Positions 1 through 5,310 are shown, counted from the stretch's first letter. The stretch: 6,126 nucleotides of DNA from an uncultured Corynebacterium sp. (GCF_946222835.1 NZ_CAMIHD010000045.1:1-6126); one strand, 5' to 3'. The notes: generated by a model from the letters alone, not told the origin. Numbers and translations: made by a program.

Positions 1-69
1 GTTGAGGATCCTCAGCTCGATCCGCAATTCTCGGACGACCTGACGCAGAGACTGTGCCGGCTCATTCAT
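1..69 (-). CDS. Partial gene, 5' end only (possible MarR-type regulator)
   Basis: Only the first 23 codons are inside the window. They read MNEPAQSLRQVV and then RELRIELRILN, a charged amphipathic helix. The ATG overlaps the TGA stop of the upstream SDR gene in an ATGA arrangement, and an AAGGA ribosome site lies about seven bases before it, so this is a real, translationally coupled third gene of the leftward operon. The helical start resembles the first dimerisation helix of small actinobacterial MarR-type regulators, and a MarR repressor next to a redox enzyme is a common pairing. With 23 residues this is a guess, and another helical protein is equally possible. I am confident in the gene and not in its function. 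Confidence 0.6.
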   Translation of the reverse strand, partial: MNEPAQSLRQVVRELRIELRILN

Positions 70-725
70 TTACGAGTCCTTACAGTAGTAGGGCTGACCG
101 CCGCGTGAACATGATCGCTACGGACCAGTTCATCGACCATGGCTGCGGCCAGGTCTGCCCTGGCCGTCGAAGCTGAGCTGGGGTAATCCCGGTCCAGGCG
201 ATAATTCGACACACAACCGTTGTTGACGAGTCGGCCCGGCCTCATGATCGTCCAGTCGATGTCATCGACCTCAGCCAGCAACTTCTCCATGGCACGCATG
301 TCCTGGTAGAGCGTTTTGCCCAGCACGTTGTGCAGAAAGGGGAAGACGACGTGATCTACCAACGGGGTCATGCGAGGCGGAGGATAGGGCGTCATGCCGG
401 AGCTGACGACCACCAGACGGCGGGCGGGCGTTGATGCGCGCATGGCCGCGATGATGTTCGCCGTCCCGTCAGAGTAGATCGATATGTGATCTCGGCTGTA
501 GGGCGTACCGAGAGTGGACAGAACTGCGTCTGTGCCGGACACAGCCTCGAGGATGCCCTCACCTGATTGGGCATCTGCCTTCACTTGTCGGAATCGAGCC
601 GACTTCGGCACCGGCAATCGCTGGCTATGGCGGCTGACACCAGTGACCTCATGGCCGGCAGCCAGAGTCAGAAGACAGACCCACAACCCAGTGGGCCCGG
701 AGGCTCCGAATATGGTGACTTTCAC
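66..725 (-). CDS. NAD(P)-binding atypical SDR (NmrA/BVR-B-like oxidoreductase)
   Basis: This is a 219-aa Rossmann-fold protein of the atypical short-chain dehydrogenase group (NAD(P)H-binding, NmrA or biliverdin-reductase-B-like). It begins MKVTIFGASG, giving the nucleotide-binding GxxGxxG at residues 7-13. The fold continues with STLG at 70-73, VVSSGM at 106-111, a YQDMRAMEKLL helix at 140-150 and the typical WTIMRPGRL at 158-166. The length fits the single-domain members (about 200-220 aa). The family reduces flavins, biliverdin or quinones, or acts as a redox sensor; the substrate cannot be read here. I chose the GTG at 725 because the fold starts immediately after it and AAAGAGGG lies upstream, whereas the longer reading from 899 adds 58 residues overlapping the upstream gene. 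It is 22 bases downstream of the 222-aa gene and overlaps the next gene by four bases, so it is the middle of an operon. Confidence 0.9.
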   Translation of the reverse strand: MKVTIFGASGPTGLWVCLLTLAAGHEVTGVSRHSQRLPVPKSARFRQVKADAQSGEGILEAVSGTDAVLSTLGTPYSRDHISIYSDGTANIIAAMRASTPARRLVVVSSGMTPYPPPRMTPLVDHVVFPFLHNVLGKTLYQDMRAMEKLLAEVDDIDWTIMRPGRLVNNGCVSNYRLDRDYPSSASTARADLAAAMVDELVRSDHVHAAVSPTTVRTRK

Positions 726-747
726 GGGTGCTGTGCCCTCTTTGTGT

Positions 748-1416
748 CTAACTGGCAATTTCTGAATAGATGCGGCGAGCGAAGATGGGTAAGGATCGCG
801 CCCCGATCCGGGAGAGTCCTCGGGGCACGGTGCGATAAAAACTCGGTCGCAACATTTGGTTGAGCATGAACCGGACGACTGACGTGGGGATGACTGCATA
901 GTTCATCACCACATATGGCGAGTCGTGGCGGAACGACAACAGTGTGGAGTTGGTGACCCCCAGTACCGATCCGTACCACTGTGAGACGCTCTTCCAGACC
1001 TCGATGGTCCTTTCGACGTTTGAGGCTGAAGCAAAGTGGTTCAACAATACGGGCCCTTCGGTCCGGTCAGTGTCCCCGAATCTGACGGGGTTCTCGGCCG
1101 TGCTGACCAATGCTGGACGCGGTAGACCGGTCTCAGAGAGGGCTGATTCCAGGTCATGGATCTCTGCCTCGTCGCCGTCTGCCAATAGCACAACGTCGAC
1201 TTCCGGGTGGCCCTTCAATGGTGGGACGAAGGTGGTTTCCATCAGCCGGATGGAGAGGTTCTCGGCAGTTCCCACAAGCTTCGATACCAGGGGTCGGACC
1301 TGGCTGAGGAAGTCTCTGCGGACCGCGCTGTGCTGTACAAACGGGCCGCGCAGGTGAAGATCGATGCTCCACCCGATGTAGAGCAACGTGGTTTGCAGTG
1401 GTGGTGTGGGTTCCAT
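748..1416 (-). CDS. Hypothetical 222-aa protein, first gene of the SDR operon
   Basis: I do not recognise this protein with certainty. The ATG at 1416 has GGAGG four bases upstream; a GTG at 1461 would add 15 residues but has a weaker site. The protein is soluble, with no signal peptide or clear membrane segment. Residues 122-175 (from GPVLLNHF through WKSVSQWYGS and GVTNSTLLS to VVMNYA) have the strand-helix-strand rhythm of a dimeric alpha/beta-barrel domain, such as antibiotic-biosynthesis monooxygenase or related ferredoxin-like folds. Residues 12-80, ending in VDVVLLADGDE, could be a second, degenerate copy. The C-terminus (190-222) is arginine-rich. The SDR gene starts 22 bases after its stop, so the two probably act in one oxidative or detoxification step. 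The domain reading is inference from pattern only. Confidence 0.75.
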   Translation of the reverse strand: MEPTPPLQTTLLYIGWSIDLHLRGPFVQHSAVRRDFLSQVRPLVSKLVGTAENLSIRLMETTFVPPLKGHPEVDVVLLADGDEAEIHDLESALSETGLPRPALVSTAENPVRFGDTDRTEGPVLLNHFASASNVERTIEVWKSVSQWYGSVLGVTNSTLLSFRHDSPYVVMNYAVIPTSVVRFMLNQMLRPSFYRTVPRGLSRIGARSLPIFARRIYSEIAS

Positions 1417-1433
1417 GGGTCCTCCAAACACAA

Positions 1434-1454
1434 CTAGTACGAAAATCGTAACAG
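1434..1454. promoter_or_regulatory. Imperfect palindrome upstream of the leftward operon (candidate operator)
   Basis: The arms CTAGTACGA and TCGTAACAG flank a central AAA. The inner five base pairs (TACGA/TCGTA) are perfect, and seven of nine pairs match overall. The site lies 18-38 bases before the ATG at 1416. On the minus strand it includes TACGAT, a fair -10 box, without a convincing -35. Size, symmetry and position fit a dimeric repressor such as a TetR or MarR protein, perhaps the partial third gene of the operon. Confidence 0.45.
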
Positions 1455-1523
1455 CTGCCACCTGGCTAGGTAACCGAAGATGTTTACTGGAGGCCTATTG
1501 GGCTCGGTGATCTGAACTATGGT

Positions 1524-1551
1524 TGGTGCATAATCGACCATTTGTGCACCA
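1524..1551. repeat. Inverted repeat TGGTGCA / TGCACCA
   Basis: Perfect seven-base arms are separated by 14 bases, in the gap between the end of the GrpB gene and the leftward operon. On the minus strand it follows the GrpB stop by about ten bases, so it could form a weak hairpin behind that gene, but no T-run follows. An upstream operator for the next operon is the alternative. Confidence 0.35.
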
Positions 1552-1560
1552 CAGCTCGAT

Positions 1561-2148
1561 TTAGTCTGGGTTCCGAGCGTTTGGAGCTAGCTGTTGGTGC
1601 GCAGCATCTGGATCATTCAGGCGTCGGATAGCTGCCCGTTCTACAGGAGTGAGGTCGGCGAATGCGAGGATCTTCTGCAGGATGTCGGACTTGCCCGCAA
1701 TGTATGTATCGATGTCCATGTCCGGTGATGCCGCGAGATTCATCTTCACGGCGCCGTATTCATTGCGTAGGTCAGGTCGTTTACGCAACACGTCTCGTAC
1801 TGCCAGGTGATTCCTCACGTGGAGGTTATCCGGAGTGCTGAGATAAACGTGCCTGCGTGGTAGCTCATCCGGTGCTGCGAAAGCTTCTCGTCCGATCACT
1901 CCCAGATCGCCCCTATGGTGGTAGTCGGCCGCTTCGAGGCGCGCGATGGCTTGCTTGATGTCTCCCGCGCCCACGATGATGTCGATGTCCAATATGGGTT
2001 TAGCGGCAAGGCCAGGAACCGATGTAGAGCCAACATGCTCGATCGCCGCTTCGATGTTTGCCTCATTCAGTGCTTCGGCCAGAGTGGCGGCCACCTGCTC
2101 GAACTGTCGCGACCACGTAGAATCAGCCGGAACCACCTCAATTTGCAT
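1561..2148 (-). CDS. GrpB family protein (UPF0157, nucleotidyltransferase-like fold)
   Basis: This is a 195-aa, full-length member of the GrpB/UPF0157 family. The diagnostic block is at residues 38-57 (HVGSTSVPGLAAKP followed by ILDIDI), whose GS and spaced acidic residues resemble the active site of the nucleotidyltransferase superfamily. Other family landmarks are RRHVYLS at 98-104, LHVRNHL at 109-115 and YIAGKSDILQKIL at 149-161. The residues after about 165 are a less conserved tail. The family's biochemical role is not firmly established, so no substrate is given. The ATG at 2148 has no purine-rich ribosome site; instead TATAAA on the minus strand lies eight bases upstream, suggesting a leaderless or nearly leaderless message. 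It is a single gene, divergent from the 2341 cluster, and such genes are frequent in accessory regions. Confidence 0.93.
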   Translation of the reverse strand: MQIEVVPADSTWSRQFEQVAATLAEALNEANIEAAIEHVGSTSVPGLAAKPILDIDIIVGAGDIKQAIARLEAADYHHRGDLGVIGREAFAAPDELPRRHVYLSTPDNLHVRNHLAVRDVLRKRPDLRNEYGAVKMNLAASPDMDIDTYIAGKSDILQKILAFADLTPVERAAIRRLNDPDAAHQQLAPNARNPD

Positions 2149-2149
2149 G

Positions 2150-2239
2150 GGTGCGATTTATACCATGACTGGTGTAGCTCAAACAAGGATCTCTGAACTA
2201 TCAGAGTGGTTCGGTAGCTCAAACCACCGATTTCGCACC
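2150..2239. other. Nested inverted repeats able to form a four-helix branched structure
   Basis: An outer stem pairs GGTGCGA (2150-2156) with TCGCACC (2233-2239). Three hairpins fit inside it: 2159-2165 with 2170-2176 (seven pairs including one T-G, loop TGAC), CTCTGA 2191-2196 with TCAGAG 2201-2206 (loop ACTA), and TGGTT 2207-2211 with AACCA 2222-2226 (ten-base loop). The loop sizes do not fit a tRNA. It could be a structured leader on the minus strand ahead of GrpB, a small RNA, or clustered protein-binding sites in DNA. The pairing is visible; its use is inference. Confidence 0.4.
2157..2186 (-). promoter_or_regulatory. Candidate promoter of the GrpB gene, leaderless-type
   Basis: On the minus strand TTGTTT (2181-2186) and TATAAA (2157-2162) are separated by 18 bases. 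The -10 matches the consensus at five of six positions, the -35 at three. The ATG starts nine bases after the -10, so transcription would begin at or just before the start codon, which agrees with the missing ribosome site. A second minus-strand -10, TATCAT at 2242-2247, would instead give a leader of about 90 bases. Confidence 0.45.
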
Positions 2240-2313
2240 AGATGATAACCAAAAAGCACGCGATCAGCTTGTATACTTACTAACTAGTTAACTAGTTGAT
2301 ACGCTTGAGCTAC
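2174..2313. repeat. Three copies of an 11-base element GYTTGAGCTAC
   Basis: GTTTGAGCTAC occurs on the minus strand at 2174-2184 and again at 2214-2224, exactly 40 bases apart. GCTTGAGCTAC, with one change, occurs on the + strand at 2303-2313. The first copy lies in the spacer of the candidate GrpB promoter. The third lies between the likely start of the rightward transcript and its ribosome site, so each outer copy reads in the direction of the gene it precedes. Binding sites for one regulator of both directions are the simplest reading. Confidence 0.5.
2272..2297 (+). promoter_or_regulatory. Candidate -10 (TATACT) with a 16-bp palindromic operator
   Basis: TATACT at 2272-2277 is a good -10 box without a clear -35. 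Five bases later comes a perfect 16-bp palindrome at 2282-2297, made of two consecutive AACTAGTT octamers, each itself a palindrome. It would cover the transcription start and block initiation when bound. It is the best candidate control site for the cluster beginning at 2341. Confidence 0.5.
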
Positions 2314-2327
2314 TCGCCACCCAATAC

Positions 2328-2334
2328 GAAGGAG
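2328..2334 (+). promoter_or_regulatory. Ribosome binding site that fixes a TTG start
   Basis: GAAGGAG ends six bases before the TTG at 2341. It is the strongest ribosome site in this stretch, and it decides the rare start codon for the 111-aa gene over internal alternatives. Confidence 0.7.
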
Positions 2335-2340
2335 TAGCAA

Positions 2341-2676
2341 TTGATTCAGATTCAGCTCGGCCCGGACCGCGAGGTTGATCCTGCGACCGACCCGCTTGGC
2401 CGTACGCGCATTGGAGCCCGCCCCGACATGACCGAACAACAGGCGTGGGAGGCGGGTCGCGGTGTTTGGAAGCTCCGTGTGGCCCGGGCCATCGCCGAGC
2501 ATGAGGTCCAGATAATCGACGGATCCGGCGTCATTCTGGCCGTCGCAGAGATTACTGGGTTGATGAAATGCGGCGACCGACAGGCCCTTCAGGGAACCCT
2601 TCTTCTAGGAGATCCCAGAGTCGGTCAGCCCTCGCCTTACCCGGCCGCATCACGGAACCCTGTCAGCTACCACTGA
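2341..2676 (+). CDS. Hypothetical 111-aa protein with RGVWKL motif, TTG start
   Basis: I cannot name this protein. It is a small soluble protein with a charged, probably flexible start (residues 1-30), a helix MTEQQAWEAGRGVWKL at 30-45, a hydrophobic strand region (EVQIIDGSGVILAVAEITGL, 55-74) and a tail QGTLLLGDPRVGQPSPYP with a final NPVSY. The pattern of an RGxWxL motif, then an alanine-rich helix, then GVxxVxxI, then a G-T/R-L strand resembles small beta-barrel domains found in actinobacterial and phage proteins of unknown role, possibly PUA/EVE-like. That comparison is from memory and unproven. The TTG start is set by the strong ribosome site. It heads the four-gene cluster, with a 38-base gap to the next gene, and probably answers to the AACTAGTT palindrome. 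Confidence 0.75.
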   Translation: MIQIQLGPDREVDPATDPLGRTRIGARPDMTEQQAWEAGRGVWKLRVARAIAEHEVQIIDGSGVILAVAEITGLMKCGDRQALQGTLLLGDPRVGQPSPYPAASRNPVSYH

Positions 2677-2714
2677 CAACGACTGAATCCGCACGACAGA
2701 AGGGAACTTAGATC

Positions 2715-3065
2715 ATGAACACCTCAATTTCCGGAACCGATGTCCTGGACGTGTTCTCGGCCCTTGACGATGCACGCCCTTCCGGGGTGAATCCCCGCAA
2801 GGACGCGGCGGAGGTTCTTGAAGATGAGGAATCGCGAGATCGCTGGATTGCTGCATTGACGGATACCTACGAGGCTGCCGAGCTTGAGCACTTCCACCGC
2901 GTGACCGGAGAAACCGACGAGGCCGCGCGGCCTGGACTCTTCTCCCGAATCTTTAGGTCATCGCGACGTCGCGAAGAAGACTCAGCGATGCAAGATGATG
3001 CTCGCGCCTACCATCGCCTGACCACCGAAGCGTTGGTCAAATTGGGCGGGACGACACAGGAGTAA
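2715..3065 (+). CDS. Hypothetical acidic 116-aa protein
   Basis: The family is not recognised. The ATG is preceded by AAGGGAA about ten bases upstream. The protein is strongly acidic and predicted mostly helical: residues 26-66 (PRKDAAEVLEDEESRDRW and following) and 87-112 form charged helices. They are split by a short basic, amphipathic segment PGLFSRIFRSSRRR at 73-86 that could contact nucleic acid or a membrane face. There is no signal peptide or membrane span. It lies between the RGVWKL protein and the acetyltransferase with gaps of 38 and 29 bases, so co-expression is likely. A partner or adaptor role fits, but nothing in the sequence shows it. I am confident that the gene is real and have no confident function. 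Confidence 0.75.
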   Translation: MNTSISGTDVLDVFSALDDARPSGVNPRKDAAEVLEDEESRDRWIAALTDTYEAAELEHFHRVTGETDEAARPGLFSRIFRSSRRREEDSAMQDDARAYHRLTTEALVKLGGTTQE

Positions 3066-3094
3066 CGACCACTATTGCAAACAAGGGAGAAGGT

Positions 3095-3694
3095 ATGACT
3101 GAAGGAAAGCAGGACGTCACGTTCAGAGACGTGTCAGTGCACCAGAGGCGGCGCCTCAAACAGTTTTTTGCGGCGCGAATCCCAGCTGTGGATCGAAAAT
3201 TTGTTAACGACGACCATGAAGCTGATTACACGCGCCTGCGGCGCTATTTGCGCGAGAACGGAACTTTCGCGGACACCTGGTCCGAGTGGGTTGAAGCGCT
3301 TGACCAAGAGGGGGAGCGGGTCGGGGCTCTCTACCTGTCATGCAACGCCACGAATGCAGGATCTACCGAATGGCTCCAGCACCCGAGAATAGATCCTCAA
3401 TGGCTCGCGCAATATGTAACGGATACAGCCCTACTGGAAGATATCGCAGTCGCTGAGGGGAACGAAGGACAAGGTGTAGGGGCTGCCCTGTTTAGGCATT
3501 CCGTCAGCCTTGCGCGCAAACATGGTTCCAAGCGGCTCCTTGCGGGGGCTGTTTCCGAGGCGTCGCGTGATTTTCTTATCTCGCAAGGAATGGAAGCCGG
3601 CGGCTGGGGAGCCCCGCTTATGCCCGAGAAAAACGGTGGGGTCGGAATGAGACTTCCAGGCCCTTTCGCGGCATGGTGCTGGATGGAACTGTGA
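3095..3694 (+). CDS. GNAT-family N-acetyltransferase
   Basis: This is a 199-aa protein with a GNAT fold in its C-terminal half. The acetyl-CoA-binding motif A spans about residues 112-135: strand LLEDIAVAEG, then EGQGVGAALFRHS, then helix VSLARKHG. The usual R/Q at the first position of R/QxxGxG/A is a glutamate here (E124), a conservative oddity. Strand KRLLAGAV at 146-153 and ASRDFLISQGM at 156-166 fit motif B. The N-terminal 90 residues are basic and less typical and may shape the substrate site. Members acetylate amines on proteins, antibiotics or small molecules, and the substrate cannot be read here. The ATG has GGGAGAAGG just upstream. Its stop overlaps the resolvase GTG by four bases, so the two are coupled. 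Confidence 0.82.
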   Translation: MTEGKQDVTFRDVSVHQRRRLKQFFAARIPAVDRKFVNDDHEADYTRLRRYLRENGTFADTWSEWVEALDQEGERVGALYLSCNATNAGSTEWLQHPRIDPQWLAQYVTDTALLEDIAVAEGNEGQGVGAALFRHSVSLARKHGSKRLLAGAVSEASRDFLISQGMEAGGWGAPLMPEKNGGVGMRLPGPFAAWCWMEL

Positions 3695-4245
3695 AGGTCG
3701 GCTATGCCCGTGTCTCCACGAAGGCGCAGCAGGAATCCCTGACCACCCAGCGCGAGACTCTACAGGCCGACGGGTGTCAGCGAGTGTTTGAAGACACTGC
3801 CAGCGGGGTGAAATCCGATCGACCCGGCCTGGCCGCAGCCATCGATTATCTACGCGAGGGCGACATTCTCGTGGTAACCCGGATCGACCGGCTCGGCCGC
3901 TCCATGCTTGATGCGCTGAAAACGTTGATGGACCTCGATGGGCGCGGTATCCGAGTCCAGGCCCAGGACGTCGGCCTGGATACCGGGACCGCGATGGGCA
4001 AATTCGTCGTGCATGTGAACCTGGCGTTGGCTCAGATGGAACGCGAACAAATGATTGAGCGGACCCGCGAGGGTATCGAGCATGCCCGTAAACAGGGGAG
4101 AGTGCCGGGGCCGAAGCCGAAGCTGACCGGACAGAGAAAGGCCGCCGTGATTGCAGCGGTGAACTCCGGAATGTCCATGACCGAGGCAGGCAAGCTGCAC
4201 GGTGTCTCCCGGTGGACGGTCCAGCGGGCCATGCAGGAGGGGTGA
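3691..4245 (+). CDS. Serine recombinase, resolvase/invertase family (Tn3 type)
   Basis: From the GTG at 3691 this is 184 aa, almost the 183-aa length of gamma-delta resolvase. The catalytic domain starts KVGYARVST with nucleophile Ser9 and Arg7. IDRLGRS supplies Arg67 and Arg70 at the positions of gamma-delta Arg68 and Arg71. Residues 111-133 (ALAQMEREQMIERTREGIE) form the long E-helix, followed by the linker RVPGPKPKL and a C-terminal helix-turn-helix, MTEAGKLHGVSRWTVQRA, at 163-180. All active-site residues are present, so it should be active. An ATG at 3673 would add six residues but has a poor ribosome site; the GTG gives a four-base overlap with the acetyltransferase stop. It would resolve cointegrates or plasmid dimers or invert DNA. 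No transposase is visible, and with the gene fused into an operon its res site is not in the usual upstream place. Confidence 0.95.
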   Translation: MKVGYARVSTKAQQESLTTQRETLQADGCQRVFEDTASGVKSDRPGLAAAIDYLREGDILVVTRIDRLGRSMLDALKTLMDLDGRGIRVQAQDVGLDTGTAMGKFVVHVNLALAQMEREQMIERTREGIEHARKQGRVPGPKPKLTGQRKAAVIAAVNSGMSMTEAGKLHGVSRWTVQRAMQEG

Positions 4246-4285
4246 ATCGACTCCGCATCGGCGTCTCGTCGGGCATGATGACAGG

Positions 4286-4954
4286 GTGAATAATCCTGAC
4301 TTCTTCAATGAATCCCTGACAGCGTGGTCTGCCGCTGCGACCGCGATATTAACAACGATCCTTGCGGTCGTAGCCGTGGGAACCGCGTGGATCGCAGTCA
4401 AGACCCTGAAGGCTTCCCAAGAGGCCAACGAACAGGCCAAGCTCGATAGCATCGCCCAAACCAGACCCTATGTCTACGCCGAGATTCTGCCTGGACTAGC
4501 TGGACAAAACACATACGACATCAAGATCACCAACAGCGGGCAAAGCCCAGCCAAGGACCTCACGCTGGATTTCACCGATTGGCCGGACCCGTCAGATCAT
4601 TTTGCCGATTCGGTGGACACCTTGTTCAAGACGTCCCGCACCCTCCCACCTTCATGCGATATCAGAGCGTTCTGGCGACTTGTCCAGGTCAGCGACCCCG
4701 AAGACCTGACCGCAAGAGTGAAGTCAGAGGGCATGCCCGAGAAGGGAACAATCACTGTTTCCTATACCAGCGACGACCCATCCCAGCCTCGATACACGGA
4801 TAGCTTCGAGGTGCAGATTGACAGCTCCGGCGCATGGCCAGTCCCTGAATGTGGGCCGAAAGTATCGAACTACAAATCACTTAGGGAGAGCGAGAAGGCA
4901 TTCTACAAACTCGGACAGACTCTGATTCGACGCCTCGGGGAGCTCAAACGCTGA
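4286..4954 (+). CDS. Membrane-anchored hypothetical protein, single N-terminal TM
   Basis: This is 222 aa from the GTG at 4286; the reading frame stays open further upstream but overlaps the resolvase end. Residues 14-38 (WSAAATAILTTILAVVAVGTA and on) form one membrane span. A short charged helix SQEANEQAKLDSIAQTR at 44-60 follows, then a soluble domain. That domain, 61-180, begins RPYVYAEI and carries YDIKITNSGQSPAKDLTLDF and TITVSYTS, the look of an Ig-like or beta-sandwich fold with an N-x-G-x-x-x-A motif. The architecture TM, EANEQA-type helix, RPYV strand is widespread in uncharacterised proteins of actinobacteria and their mobile elements. The function is unknown. No good ribosome site precedes the GTG, which stands 40 bases after the resolvase stop, so the start is less certain than the gene. 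Confidence 0.75.
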   Translation: MNNPDFFNESLTAWSAAATAILTTILAVVAVGTAWIAVKTLKASQEANEQAKLDSIAQTRPYVYAEILPGLAGQNTYDIKITNSGQSPAKDLTLDFTDWPDPSDHFADSVDTLFKTSRTLPPSCDIRAFWRLVQVSDPEDLTARVKSEGMPEKGTITVSYTSDDPSQPRYTDSFEVQIDSSGAWPVPECGPKVSNYKSLRESEKAFYKLGQTLIRRLGELKR

Positions 4955-4973
4955 TGATGCGCCTCTCCCGGGC

Positions 4974-5008
4974 TTCAACATCACCACGTATTGTAGTACA
5001 ATACTGGT
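4974..5008 (+). promoter_or_regulatory. Toxin-antitoxin promoter with 15-bp palindromic operator, leaderless start
   Basis: At 4989-5003 the arms TATTGTA and TACAATA flank a single G, a perfect palindrome. Its right arm contains TACAAT (4997-5002), a good -10. TTCAAC at 4974-4979, 17 bases upstream, is a weak -35. Transcription would begin at about 5009, the A of the toxin ATG, and no ribosome site precedes that ATG, so the message is probably leaderless. A repressor bound to the palindrome would cover the -10. The RHH antitoxin two genes on is the natural candidate. Confidence 0.7.
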
Positions 5009-5296
5009 ATGGCCATTGAAACTATCGAGAGCGCCGAAAAGCACGGGTATGACCGGGACGATGCGATCCATGCGATGGCTCATCATCGCTGGTTGGTGGA
5101 AGGTTTTGACGAACCGCGGATACCGGGAGTTCCGGCCCCTGACTTGTACATAGGTCCAGCGCCGACAGGGGAGCTGATTGAAGTGATGAGTTACTTGTCG
5201 CCGCCCCGGGATGTTTATATCTTCCACATCATGAAGCTGCGGAAGAAGACGCGAGACCGGGCCCTGGATGAGTTGGAACGCAGGGGCAACCAGTGA
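5009..5296 (+). CDS. Putative toxin of a type II TA module (BrnT/RelE-like)
   Basis: A 95-aa protein. AEKHGYDRDDAIHAM at residues 9-23 is followed by DLYIGPAPTGELIEVMSYL (45-63), RDVYIFHIMKL (67-77) and a basic RKKTRDR (78-84). A KHG helix, a two-strand IGP..GELIEV hairpin, then an IFH..KLR strand and a basic tail match the layout of small BrnT-like toxins in the RelE fold superfamily, which cleave RNA. The sequence differs from BrnT itself, so the assignment rests on layout and on the RHH antitoxin gene directly behind it; toxin first, antitoxin second, is the BrnTA order. The ATG at 5009 is set by the promoter spacing, because no ribosome site exists. The antitoxin start follows after about 20 bases. 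Confidence 0.7.
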   Translation: MAIETIESAEKHGYDRDDAIHAMAHHRWLVEGFDEPRIPGVPAPDLYIGPAPTGELIEVMSYLSPPRDVYIFHIMKLRKKTRDRALDELERRGNQ

Positions 5297-5304
5297 ACGA
5301 ACGG

Positions 5305-5310
5305 AAGGAG
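5305..5310 (+). promoter_or_regulatory. Strong ribosome site of the antitoxin gene
   Basis: AAGGAG lies six bases before the ATG at 5317 and three before the ATG at 5314, so it favours 5317. A GTG at 5293, overlapping the toxin stop, would start upstream of this site. The strong site, set against a leaderless toxin start, may make antitoxin outrun toxin. Confidence 0.65.

Noticed and set aside
726..899. 58-residue N-terminal extension of the SDR
   Set aside because: It overlaps the end of the upstream gene, is low in fold-like pattern, and the Rossmann strand begins right at the GTG at 725.
944..1437. Several + strand open frames opposite the 222-aa gene
   Set aside because: They lack ribosome sites and domain patterns and mirror a minus-strand gene with a strong GGAGG site and operon context.
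2150..2240. tRNA or tRNA remnant
   Set aside because: A seven-base closing stem followed by an A, and GTAGCTCA resembling a D-arm, look tRNA-like, but the arm and loop sizes are wrong and there is no seven-base anticodon loop or TTCGA-type T-loop.
3431..4276. Long open frame on the minus strand across the acetyltransferase and resolvase
   Set aside because: Its arginine-, proline- and serine-rich translation is typical of an antisense shadow in GC-rich DNA, and the + strand genes there have clear motifs.
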